Below are positions 12,847-23,050 of a stretch of DNA of 64,000 nucleotides, in pieces. Source of the stretch: Combretum micranthum (lineage: Eukaryota > Streptophyta > Magnoliopsida > Myrtales > Combretaceae); contig JAMXBD010000963.1 of NCBI GenBank assembly GCA_024138025.1, forward strand, positions 248,001 to 312,000, given 5' to 3'. How positions within the stretch are numbered: position 1 is the stretch's first letter; every line of letters begins with the position of its first letter. A model generated the notes under the pieces. It was not told where the DNA came from and made no database searches. It worked only from the letters and a program-made list of their open reading frames with translations. The position numbers were made by a program, and so were the translations under genes.

Positions 12847-13641
12847 CTACTCATCCCATTCATCTAAGGATTTCTCCTAGTCTGTCCCATATCTCAAATC
12901 ATTATAACAGTCATCATCATTACCTGAAAAGAAACAACAGTGAGCCAAAAGCCCAGTACACAGCAACAAAACCAAAGGCAAAATAGCAAGCAAACTTAAA
13001 TTAATGCAACAACTCAATATCTCATTTTATCTTTCTTTAATAATTATTAAACAAATCAACATTGGAGTACTTAGACTTCGAGACAATATAGGGAAATCTG
13101 AGGTTCTGAGTAACGCTCTCGATGCTCAGGAGGTTGATATAGGTAGCCCGAATACCTATATCTCCTAGATAGCTTTACAAAGAAAAAGTAATCTGGTTTA
13201 GGGTTTATAGCCGTTACTCAACTTTACTTAACTTAATCTATAATATAAAACAATTCACATGTTCTCATAAACATTGAATTAACTTATATTATTTCCTCTT
13301 AAGATGAGTAAATGTTACACCGTGACTTCATTCCCTATCGATTACCCACCGAGCCATTTAAAAGAAGTCACCATTGCATCATGGTATGAAGTCATTGCAT
13401 CATGACAAGTGGCCTAAGCGCCTATTCTAACATATCATTGCATCATGACATGTTCGCCACTCCCGGACCGGATTTAAAGGAAAAAAACACAATCAATTCA
13501 TGCAAAACTTAAGCCGTCTTGAATTTAAGTCAAATCAAACTATGCCTATCCTAACAAACATTCAAGCAAGTCACTGCGTACCTGTACCCAATAGTATACT
13601 ACTACATTCACTCAGAGGAGAAATAACTGAGGAACCTTTAA
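12847..13641 (-). pseudogene. Two-exon mini-gene of B6, with a premature stop
   Basis: Exon-like block 2 spans 13582-13641 (60 bp) and gives roughly GSSVISPLSECSSILLGT. Its donor ACAG|GTACGCAG is good, but its acceptor has decayed to TTTCGG. Block 3 spans 12847-12923 (77 bp) behind TTTTCAG and starts NDDDCYNDLRYGTD, followed by an internal TAG; the terminal residues DEWDE-stop are still visible. Lengths of 60 and 77 bp and the intron phase match B5 exactly. Confidence 0.55.
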
Positions 13642-13904
13642 CCGAAATCAGAAATATTAAAACAAATCAATAATCGAACGTAGAATATATATATATATAT
13701 GTATAACACAATCTTAAATTATCTATATAAGGAGATTCATTGAACTTAAAATATAGTTTTATCATTTAATTCATACTTAAGACATGTTTATATAGCTTAT
13801 AGATTAATTAGAAGATCATTTATGAAGTAAAGAATGACTATTGAAGAAGATTAAATTTGTAAAACTCAGGGGATACATGGCTTATTTACACAGGCAAATT
13901 TGAG

Positions 13905-14160
13905 ATGAACGCCGGCAACGTTGAAATTATACGCCGACGGCGTTAAGCCTAGGGTTAAAAATTTTGATTTTGTTCGCATTCAACACTACCTCTATGCGGC
14001 AGTGCTGGAGCCCTAATAGCCGACGTACGCTTTGAAAAATAAACACTAGCAAATTTCCTTACAAAAGCTGGCGGCGTTCTAAGCGGCTTTAGAAAAATTG
14101 GTTTTGCTCACATTCAATACCGCCTCTACGCCGGCGGCGTTGAAGTACTGGATGCTAGCG
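13905..14160 (-). repeat. CG-rich hairpin cassette in B6
   Basis: Repeated motifs of the type CGCCGGCGGCGTT are present, including CAATACCGCC paired with GGCGGCGTTG near 14116-14142. Same position as the cassettes of B1, B4 and B5. Confidence 0.65.
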
Positions 14161-15103
14161 TACACTAAAAAATGGACCTATTCGAAACGTGTTTTACTTC
14201 CCCTGTTTTACACTTAGAAAAATGTAACATATAATACTTTGATTCTTTTTCAAACACATATTTAACTTCATACACTATCTTTTATCCACATTAACCAATC
14301 CTAGCAACTTTGACATCATTGCAACACATCAAACTACTTTATTCTCATCAAATCCTCTCCTACACTTCACTTCAACTTCAATTACTCAAATTAACTTCAC
14401 TACTCATCAACACTTCTCACAACTTCCCTAACACATAACCAAGTTCACATAACAATAAAACATAACCTAACATATATCAGTGCATAAACCATTCAACTCA
14501 GATGACATTAACTCATCTTACCATAGATTCTACACCTATATTATAAGAAAGGAAATGGAACAAAGAGATTATACTAGCTTTGACTTACATGTAGAGGCTT
14601 TGGCTTGAAAGATTTTTGAATCTAAGAGCTTGATATTGGTTTTTGGTTTAGGGCTTATGGTTTGAAGAAAAAGGTAAAGAGAAAGAAAAGAAAAGAAGGA
14701 AATTCGTATGAAAAATATGGGCTGCCAAAAGAGGCTCTATTTAATCAAATTTGAGGCTTATATTTATCCTAAGTTTGACTTTAGGGATATATTTGACTTA
14801 GGCTTAATTTAGCTTAATTTGGAGTTCATTTGTGTTGAATTTGAGCTTGAAAAATAGGCTTAACTTTTGTAAAATCCTATCAACAATTTATTAGGCAATT
14901 CAAAAGTTGTTTTGATAATTTGAAACATAACATACACATATTAATTCATAAAAGACACAAATATTAATTACATTATACACACATTAATATATATAAAATA
15001 ATAACATTAATTTCATTACACATACTCACATACAAAATAACATATATTCAACACAAGCACTAATTATATTATTCATACACATATATAATATTTGATGTGT
15101 GTA

Positions 15104-16449
15104 TGATCACCAAGTCTAAAATTTATAATCCAATTAATTCAGATCCACACAAGGTAGCGCACCTATCTTGTAGTATGGAAATTAACTCGGATGTTGTCCT
15201 AAAGATCTATGGGCAATTACTAGTAATACCCTTTCACTACTATCTAGTCTAAATTATCAAAAGATTGTATTAACCCTAATGATTAATTATACTAATAATT
15301 GACAAACCCTAATTATAGAATATGAGAGCTTTTCTTAATTTAAATTCAATTCACAACAATGCCCTTAGTTTTGATCCACCTTAACCCTTAATACTTATGA
15401 TAAAATTAACTGATGAAAAATCAAATCTTGAACTGCAGGGTTTCTAACTTAAACTAATTACTCTATTTAAGTCAATTGATTCCTAATTTTACATGAGAAA
15501 ATGGGAATCTCTTCCTTCACTTATGCCAATGCAAAATTGCATGAAACTCACAAACCCTTAATAAAGATTTAATCTTTATGGGAGAAATTCGAAGCCTCCC
15601 TATGTCTAGGTGAAACATGCAAATTTATCATTCATGTAAGATCTATCCTATTAGTTGAAATCTCTTTCTAACTAATAAGAATCAAACAAGCAATAATCCT
15701 GGCCAGAAAATTATCACAAGACAATTAAATCACATGAATGAATTCAAGATCAAAACTTTTCATCAATTGATAACAATTCAGGACATGAGTTAGGGTTTCA
15801 CAAAACCTAGGGCATACAAATCTACTCTTCCATATGATAAACAATAGAAACAATAGATATAGAAGAGTTTAAATAAAATATAATGACAAAAACCCCTTTT
15901 GAAACAACTGTTGTGACTCCGGATGTTTGTGCCATCAATTCTTCTTGAAAAGCTCTCCAAAAGACGACCTTTAGGGTTAGGAATGATGTCTGACTCTCCC
16001 TCTCTTTCAAACAATGAAATAATGCCGTATTTATACAAAATTGCTCATACACGGGTTTCCTACACGACTCGTGTATGTCGGGGTGTGTACAACATAATTC
16101 CAGCGCATTTTTCCTTTGTTGTCATGTGTATACTACTCATCCTACACTACCTGTGTAGCTCGGGTCGTGTACATTGAAAATGCTTATTTTTCTTCAAGTT
16201 TGTCCTCCAAATCTACATTAGTAGTGTATAATTACTAGTGTATGACCAGCAACTTCATATAGGCTCCATAATCCTTCAATAACTTGGTTTCTTTCATGAT
16301 AAATCTCTTGAAAAGCTCCATTGTTCCATAATCATCCATGAAACAAGTAATTAACTCAATAAAAGTTCTTTCCTTTGATGAATTACTTGAATAGCATATA
16401 AAATATGCTCAATAATGCACAAACAATGAGGGTCTTAAGACACTTATCA
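15104..16449 (-). mobile_element. Athila-type 3' LTR (C1), 1,346 bp
   Basis: On the minus strand it begins TGATAAGTGTC at 16449, directly after a polypurine tract, and ends GGTGATCA at 15104. Element C2 (57577-59352) has the same end, followed there by a primer-binding site. Within it, 16040-16175 carries hairpins such as CATACACG with CGTGTATG and the palindrome TACACGA-C-TCGTGTA. The matching 5' LTR is absent because the element is truncated near 23050. Confidence 0.8.
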
Positions 16450-16466
16450 TTACTTCCCACACTTAA
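16450..16466 (-). other. Polypurine tract of Athila element 1
   Basis: On the minus strand, TTAAGTGTGGGAAG follows GAGGACAAGCAAACGG and lies immediately 5' of the LTR start. This context is characteristic of the 3' end of Athila-like Ty3/gypsy elements. Confidence 0.75.
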
Positions 16467-18240
16467 CCGTTTGCTTGTCCTCAAGTAAACAACAAAGGAT
16501 AAAGAAAATCCATCATCAAATATAACCAAGAATTCTTCATAAATCCAAAGTTCATTTAGCATTCATCAAATCTTTTAGACCATAGCGACTCACTTTGTAC
16601 CTATTGCTCAAACTTACCATATAAATGTAATTAGCATACTAAAATCAAAATTTTTAAGATTAATCCAGGTAAATCAAACTTTACCCTTACCATTTAACAG
16701 TAGATTCCAGAATCACAAAGTAATTACAAAGTCAAACAATAGCAAAAGAGACCCAGTTATACTTCACCACCTATTAACGAGTATATAAACTCTTCAACCA
16801 CTTCTCTAAGCACAATAATATAAAGTGAAAGTAATTGCATCCATTTTTTCCTTGGATTTTCTCCTTCTATTTTAAATCTCTTCGAATTTCTTTTTATAGC
16901 CTTCAGAGGGACTTCCTTTGGACGGGGTGTAGCCCGTATCTTTTCAGCTCTTATTATTTGTACAAAGCTCATATAATGAACTTTTGCATTTCCTCCCTTC
17001 TTGTTATAATGAGTTCATTGAGTCGGTATATCCCGAGCTCATCACCCAAGTGACCAGGTTTTAAAGGGACCCCATTGAACTCTCCCTCACTCTAACATTC
17101 AAGTTCAGAATACTCATAACTCAATTGCTTGAGTCATTGGAGTAAAGGCTTTTTTTTTTTTTTTTTTTTTTTTAAGATCAAAGAGATTATTCTTAAAGGA
17201 TCACCAAGTGATAAACATCATATGCTCTTTCACAAAATATTAGGAGGGCTCTCAAAATTTTTGAAAAGAAAATATACAAATCAATAAGCTTAAAAACATA
17301 ATCGTTTAACTTTCAACTAAGGACTTCAAATTTTAACAATTATACAAACTAAATAGCGTTATTAAATAGCAAGTAAGATTACCCCACCTAGATTACCCCA
17401 CCTAGACTCTAAATTCCATTATTAAATAGCAAGTAAGATTACCCCACCTAGATTTCATCCTAAAATTTTAACTAAATATACCAACTACAAAATAGGTGAG
17501 TAAGGTACTATGTAAGTCACTTTTACTTTAATTTGAATGCTAATTCAAACAATATTTTTTTTTTTAGATATGAGTATATTTTCAAGATTTATCTTAACTT
17601 AATTCATATTCAACTGCCAAACACATTTGTAAACTTGTAAGTGGGAGAATTTTGATTTAAAAGCTTGAGTTCAACAATTCAAATTCATCATCAAGATAAT
17701 ATGATCAACATCATCAAGATAATATGATCAATCAAGTACATGCAATATCTATCAAGACCCAAATATATTCCTTTCAGAGTACCCCTTCCCCACACTTAAT
17801 TGAGATAGTGTCCCCAATGTCTCACAATGCAATGCAAACTAGGAAAAAAGAAATAAAGGGATAAAGATAAGAACTTCCCTATATGAAAGTAGTTTCCAGG
17901 AATAATAGCTAACTGCAGCACCATCAGAAGTAAGGGTTTGTGAACCCAAAACAAAATTGAGCCAGCATGACCTAAAAAGAAAATCAAAACAAAAAGAAGA
18001 AGTTAACCTATCCTAAACATCCATCAGCAGCATTAGAAATTAGCTGCAAAAGATTCTTCCCACAAGGGGATCTCAATAGGAATAGACCATCAGATCAGAA
18101 AGTCTAAAAGAAAACAAAAAAAATATCTTAAGTCAGATCAAATCCAGTGAGGGTACATCACTTATCCCCCTCCTCATCATCATCTACATCATCATCTTCA
18201 TCCTCATCATCATCTTCATTGTCATACTTCATCCTCATCA
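16467..18240 (-). other. 3' untranslated internal region of Athila element 1
   Basis: No coding sequence is supported. Local duplications are present: about 30 bp beginning ATTAAATAGCAAGTAAG at 17362 and again at 17421, and ATCATCAAGATAATATGATCA repeated near 17690-17732. A T-run lies at 17152-17173. The segment 18165-18240 is a second copy of the acidic (GAT)n-type coding tail lying beyond the stop codon. Confidence 0.6.
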
Positions 18241-19557
18241 TCACTTATCCTCATCATCATCTTCATCCTCTTCCTCTTCATTGCCAGAAGTAGTGACCGC
18301 TTCATCTTCAAAAGTCAACTGCTCAGCAACAACCAAAGCTTTCCCTTTTCTTTGATACACTCTAGGCTGTGGAGTTTCCTCAGAAACAGTCCTCTCAGGT
18401 GAGGACTCATAAGGAGGAAGACTTTTAGGCGGTGGGGAAAAACACCCAGCAAGTGTCTCGAGAAAACTCCAAATAGCTGTCCTAAATTTCTTATTCTTTA
18501 ACCTTTCTTTCTCATGCCTTCTTTCCACTGCTTCGAACTCCTGTATGGATAGCAGCATATCAGAACCACCAAGTGATCCCCGAAGAGGGCCAGCCGGATC
18601 GCTTGTGGTAGGTCTAGGAGGTGTAGTATACTCTCTAGAAGAACTCTGCCCCATATGTATCTTCTTAAGTCCCCAATATCTGAAAGGGCCATCCAAAACA
18701 TGTTTAATATCAACCTTAACATCATCAAGTGACGGTTCCTTCCAAATGTTCATCCCCATGAGCAGCTTAGTGATGTAACCTCCACAAAATATCCCCTTTG
18801 TCCGGGTGTCAGTAGCTTGGCGAATGAGAAAAAGTGCCAACTCAATACCAACATTGATCTTGCGTCTCTTATCAATGCTATATAAATAGCTTAGCTCAAA
18901 GTTATTCACCACTCCATTACGACTCTTTCTAGCACCAATCGTATGAGATAAAATGTGTTGAATAATCTTGAAATCAGCACTTACCATGGCAGACGCTTTA
19001 GACCTAGATGGCTTATACCGAATGACATAATTACACAACTCCTGCCAGTTATCCTGAGGCTCCACTGTTCGGGGTAGACCCACTGGTAAAGAATGAAAAT
19101 CAAATGATGTAATTTCCTCTTGAGTGTACAAACCCATATACTGGCAGAATTGAGCTAAAGTAATCTTGTACACCTTCCCAAAAGCCTGAAATGACCAAAC
19201 ATCCTCGTCGATTGACCGATCATCCTCTTCCTTATGTCGTAAAGTGGAAAGCACCTCCAAAGTAATACTCCTATAAGCAGGAGTCCGAATAGCAAACAGT
19301 TGTTCCCATGGTCCCAAAGACAAAAGCTCTCGGATCTGTTGCTCCTTGCCATACTCAGCAAGCATGGCCCAATTTACGTACTTATGAGCTCCAAAAGGCT
19401 TCTTGTCCAACCTAGATTTCCTAGCTTTGCTCCACAGTTGGTCAGACAATAGCGGACTAGCCTTTTTAGCTTGTGAGACCTTTCTTTTCTTTGAAGGCGG
19501 TGCTAGAGTAGATTGAGAGGACTTAGACTTCTTGTTTACTTGTTTTGTTCTTGCCAT
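18241..19557 (-). CDS. Athila ORF-1-like protein in the envelope position (438 aa, intact)
   Basis: This is an uninterrupted frame downstream of pol, where Athila elements carry an extra ORF. The ATG is at 19557; the frame is open further upstream but without another ATG. Residues 1-40 are very basic, with an SV40-type nuclear signal (KKRKV, residues 23-27). The start MARTKQ resembles the histone H3 tail. Residues about 60-305 form a conserved globular part (for example WAMLAEYG, QFCQYMGLYTQEE, RYWGLKK) recognisable as the plant-transposon ATHILA ORF-1 type. The C-terminus is an acidic tail of E and D. No signal peptide or membrane segment is visible within the frame, so an envelope role is not supported here. 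Upstream, TTTCCATGTAG|G forms a strong splice-acceptor-like site three bases from the ATG, suggesting expression from a spliced RNA. Family assignment is from memory of conserved motifs. Confidence 0.75.
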   Translation of the reverse strand: MARTKQVNKKSKSSQSTLAPPSKKRKVSQAKKASPLLSDQLWSKARKSRLDKKPFGAHKYVNWAMLAEYGKEQQIRELLSLGPWEQLFAIRTPAYRSITLEVLSTLRHKEEDDRSIDEDVWSFQAFGKVYKITLAQFCQYMGLYTQEEITSFDFHSLPVGLPRTVEPQDNWQELCNYVIRYKPSRSKASAMVSADFKIIQHILSHTIGARKSRNGVVNNFELSYLYSIDKRRKINVGIELALFLIRQATDTRTKGIFCGGYITKLLMGMNIWKEPSLDDVKVDIKHVLDGPFRYWGLKKIHMGQSSSREYTTPPRPTTSDPAGPLRGSLGGSDMLLSIQEFEAVERRHEKERLKNKKFRTAIWSFLETLAGCFSPPPKSLPPYESSPERTVSEETPQPRVYQRKGKALVVAEQLTFEDEAVTTSGNEEEEDEDDDEDK

Positions 19558-20453
19558 CCTACATGGAAATGAGAGAAAAAATTTGAGTACAAAAGGAGAT
19601 ACAAGAACTAAAAATTGTAGCACAAGAATTCATATAAACCATGATAAGTAATATCAAGAACATAGAGACGAAAGTGGAACAAGTATGCGAAAGTTGTATA
19701 GAAACTATGTATACACTAGTCATTGTACACGGCTAGTGTAGGGGTAGTGTACAACAAAAAAAAATGTAAGATTTAAAATCAACATGAACGCGGGAAAATC
19801 ACTCGTGTAAGAACTCATGTTGAAAATTATGGTTGTCACTAAAAAATAAACCAACTTCAATCACTAAAAATTCAACCAATTTTCCTTTAAATCCCAATTT
19901 TCGCACAAAACAAACCCTAGATTTGCGATTAGGATGATACAGCAAGAATTCCTCCAAACTAAAATGTGCATTGTGTATTAGAATGATCTAATTGCACTAA
20001 AAACACTAAAGCCCCAATTTTCTTGCCAATTAAAAATCTCACATAAACCCTAGATTTATACTTGAGCGTGAAAACATGCATGTTTAAGCAAAGGAAAACA
20101 TAACTAGTACTTCAAAATGATCAACAATAACACGCATACACCATCAATATAATCACACTTCACCCAAATTCATCTCAACTCCATAAAGCTCCAAAATTCC
20201 AAAACTTTCGCATGGTTGGACGAACAATAGATAACACTTAATAAAGAATAAGAGGAGATTGATTACATACCTTTGTTGGTGATAAGGAAACCCGACCGTG
20301 AGTCCTAGGATGGTGATGATGTGGTTATGTAAGGGAGTGGGAGGAGTATAGTGCAGTGTAGTGTAGGAACAAGAAAGAGAAAGTGAAACAATATAAAGAC
20401 CAGCATGTGCATAAGTTTCAAGAAGTGAAGGGTGGACGTACACGACCCGAGCT
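19558..20453 (-). other. Spacer between pol and the extra ORF of Athila 1
   Basis: No coding sequence is supported. Contains TACACTAG and TACACGGCTAGTGTA-type motifs near 19710-19750, related to the hairpin array that follows. Confidence 0.5.
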
Positions 20454-20750
20454 ACACAGGTCATGTAGGATGACTCGTGACACCACAGTGGCAGTGTTTC
20501 CATACACGCTCTCTTACACGAGTCGTGTAGAACGACTCATGACTCTACAGCTCGCGTGATTTTGAACACGATAGTGTACACGAGTCATGTAGATTGACTC
20601 ATGACTTCATAGTAGCTACGCAAACATATACTACCCTAATACACGAGTAGTGTAGAATGACTCATGAAAGCACAGTAGCTATAATTCATATACTACTCCA
20701 GTACACTGGTAGTGTACTATGATAGTGTACACTAGAAGTGATTTTTTTTT
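20454..20750. repeat. Tandem array of about 62-bp units with palindromic cores
   Basis: Units begin near 20454, 20515, 20577, 20640 and 20702, so spacing is 61-63 bp. Cores are TACACGAGTCGTGTA (a perfect odd palindrome), TACACGAGTCATGTA and TACACGAGTAGTGTA. Each is followed in most units by a GACTCATGA-type block. The segment lies between pol and the extra ORF. The same core type is found in this element's own LTR at 16040-16175. Confidence 0.8.
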
Positions 20751-20966
20751 TTTTTTTAAGTGTCAAAGGTTTAAAATAATGCATATGATAGAATACTTAC
20801 CTAGAACACTTAGCAATCACAAATCCTCCTCTTTACCTTCCTTGGTTGTGATATTCCCTACACTTAACATGAAAACTCAAGTGTCTCTTTTGACTATGGC
20901 TCAACAATTTGCAAAAACTAGATGTTAGGATAGAAAAACTAGAAAAGAAAAACTTACCTATCAAAG

Positions 20967-22440
20967 TCAGACATGGGTTGCCTCCCATGAAGCGCTGTTG
21001 TTTAACGTCGTTGGCTCGACGTTCTCAAGCTCTTCAAAGCTAATTATCTGGTGGATGGAGTTTAAACTCCTCCCGGTCCTCGTTTTCTGCTCCTCCTCCA
21101 AGTACAATTTGACTCTTTGGCCATTCACCTTAAACGTGCCTTGCTCAGGATGCTCCAATTCCACAGCACCATGTGGAAAAACTTTCTTAACTAGAAAAGG
21201 CCCGACCATCTCGATTTCAACTTGCCGGGAAAAGCTTCAACCGGGAGTTAAATAAAAGCACTTGATCCCCTACCTTGAACTTCTTTGGATGACGAATGTG
21301 TGCATCATGATATCGTTTCGCTTCTCCTTGTAAAGTTTCATATTTTCATATGCAGTCATCCTCCATTCATCTAATTCATTCAGCTGAAATTTTCTTTTGA
21401 GTCCCGAAGACTTAAATCAAAGTTCACTTGCTTGATTGCCCAATACGCCTTATGTTCAATTTCCACCGGAAGGTGGCACGCTTTCCCATACACCAATCTA
21501 TAGGGAGTAGTCCCCAAAGGTGTTTTGTAAGCAGTCCTGTATGCCCACAAGGCATCATCTAGTTTCTCCGCCCAATCTCTTCTGTGATGACTAACCGTCT
21601 TTTCAAGGATCCTCTTCAACTCTCGATTTGACACTTCAACTTGACCGCTTGTCTGAGGATGGTAAGGTGTGGCGATTCGATGAGTAACCCCATATCTCCT
21701 CAAAACTTTTTCTAATTGAGAGTTACAGAAATGTGTTCCTCTATCACTAATAATAGCTCTAGGGTCCAAACCTTGAAAACAGCTTTTTCAAGAATTTACA
21801 TACTACCCGGGCATCATTGGTGGGTAAAGCTTGAGCTTCCACCCATTTAGAAACATAGTCTACTGCCACTAGTATGTATTTATTCCCGAAAGATGTGGGA
21901 AGCGGTCCAACAAAATCAATGCCCCAAAGATCAAATACTTCACATGCCAAGATATAATTCTGAGGCATTTCATCCCGTCTAGATGTATTTCCTATTCTCT
22001 GGCATCTATCACAAGAAGAACAAAACGGTGAGCATCTTTAAAAATTGAAGGCCAATAAAAACCTACCTCCATAACTTTATGCGCTGTCCGGTTGGCACTA
22101 TAATGACCCCCAGTAGGGCCTGAATGGCAGTCAAATAGAATCTTCCAACCTTCCTCATGAGTCACACATCGTCTTATGACTTGATCTGCACAAACCCTGA
22201 AAAGAAAAGGATCCTCCCAAGTAATGTTTTAAATCAGAGAAAAACTTCTTTTTAGCATGGCGATCCAAATCATCAGGGAGAACTCCTGCAGCAAGATAGT
22301 TAGCAATATCAACAAACCATGGTAATTTAATACTCAAACGCTCACAAACTGCAAGGAGTCTTTCTTCAGGAAAATTGTCATCAATATCTTCCTCATCAGG
22401 GTCACTTAATTGTGGATTTTCCAACCTTGACAAATGATCT
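20967..22440 (-). pseudogene. Athila-type integrase region of pol, frameshifted
   Basis: Read 5' to 3' on the minus strand. A 22440-22155 frame (SRLENPQLSDPDEED...) joins RNase H to integrase. A zinc-binding HHCC region follows in a shifted frame. The catalytic core begins near 21930 ([10 protein letters not shown]), then has DRGTHF and [15 protein letters not shown], giving the D, D and E of a DDE integrase. The C-terminal GPF module is GPFLVKKVFPHGAVEL at about 21205-21158. Stops and frame changes (for example at about 22160 and 21770) show it is dead. Typical of the Ty3/gypsy Athila lineage: cDNA integration. Confidence 0.9.
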
Positions 22441-23050
22441 GCCTAAGTTTTCTGCTCCCTTTTTATCACGGATCTCTAAGTCAAATCTTGTAAAGCAAAT
22501 CCATCGGATCAACCTAGGTTTAGCATCAGTTTGGACAACAGAAACTTCAAAGCAGAATGATCTGTATACACAACAACTTTAGATAAAACAAGATAAGATC
22601 TAAATTTGTCAAAAGCAAATACTACCGCCAATAATTCTTCTTTGTTGTGGTATAGTTCTCCTGAGCACTGTTGAGCGTCTTACTGGCGTAGTATATTGGT
22701 TGCAAATGCTTCTCACGTCTTTGTCCAAGGACAACACCCACAGCAAAGTCACTTGCATCACACATTAGTTCAAATGGAAGATTCCAATCAGGAACTATCA
22801 TAATCGGAGCGGTTGTCAACTTCGCCTTCAAAAGATTGAAAGCATCAAGGCATTCTTGGTCAAAATCAAAAGCAGCATCCTTCTCCAATAGCCTTGTCAT
22901 GGGGTGAGCTATTTTGGAGAAGTCCTTAATGAATCGTCGATAAAAACCGCCATGTCCAAGAAAACTTCTAATGGCCTTCACTGAAGTTGGAGGTGGAAGT
23001 TGTTCAATGACTTCAATCTTTGCTCGATCGACTTCAATCCCTTTCTCTGA
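22441..23050 (-). pseudogene. 3' part of Athila reverse transcriptase and RNase H, truncated and frameshifted
   Basis: The frame begins inside reverse transcriptase (KGIEVDRAKIEVIEQLPPP) and continues through FLGHGGFYRRFIKDFSKIA, then RNase H with CDASDFAVGVVLGQ and YYASKTLNSAQENYTT. A frame change near 22625 and at least one more near 22510, with stops, follow; the YTDHSALK block is still visible. The 5' half of the polymerase, protease and gag are missing. The sequence switches abruptly to a family-A LTR at about 23050. Confidence 0.9.

Larger units (their letters stand above)
12464..15103 (-). mobile_element. Family-B element B6, 5' end cut by the Athila LTR
   Basis: The left end TTTAAAGACCTG corresponds to the B 3' terminus (reverse complement of GGGTCTTTACA) with a T replacing the expected G. 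The sequence aligns with B3-B5 across the exon-like blocks and hairpin cassette. It stops at 15103, where the Athila LTR begins, shortly before the expected TGAAAT start. At 2,640 bp it is almost full length (B5 is 2,664 bp). Confidence 0.8.

Noticed and set aside
15790..16177. Several overlapping ORFs of 76-84 codons on both strands
   Set aside because: They lie inside the Athila LTR C1 and have no protein motif.
19558..19623. Hydrophobic N-terminal extension of the ORF-1-like protein, which would look like a signal peptide
   Set aside because: The open frame there begins with GTG, not ATG, and a splice-acceptor-like site sits just before the real ATG. There is no support for translation of the extension.
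20454..20750. CRISPR array, because of regularly spaced repeats
   Set aside because: Plant nuclear context; the repeats are palindromic cores in a retroelement, and the units diverge throughout with no fixed repeat and unique spacers. No cas genes.
21380..21769. Integrase core as an independent gene starting at 21769
   Set aside because: The start codon would be TTG. It is simply the pol frame after a frameshift.
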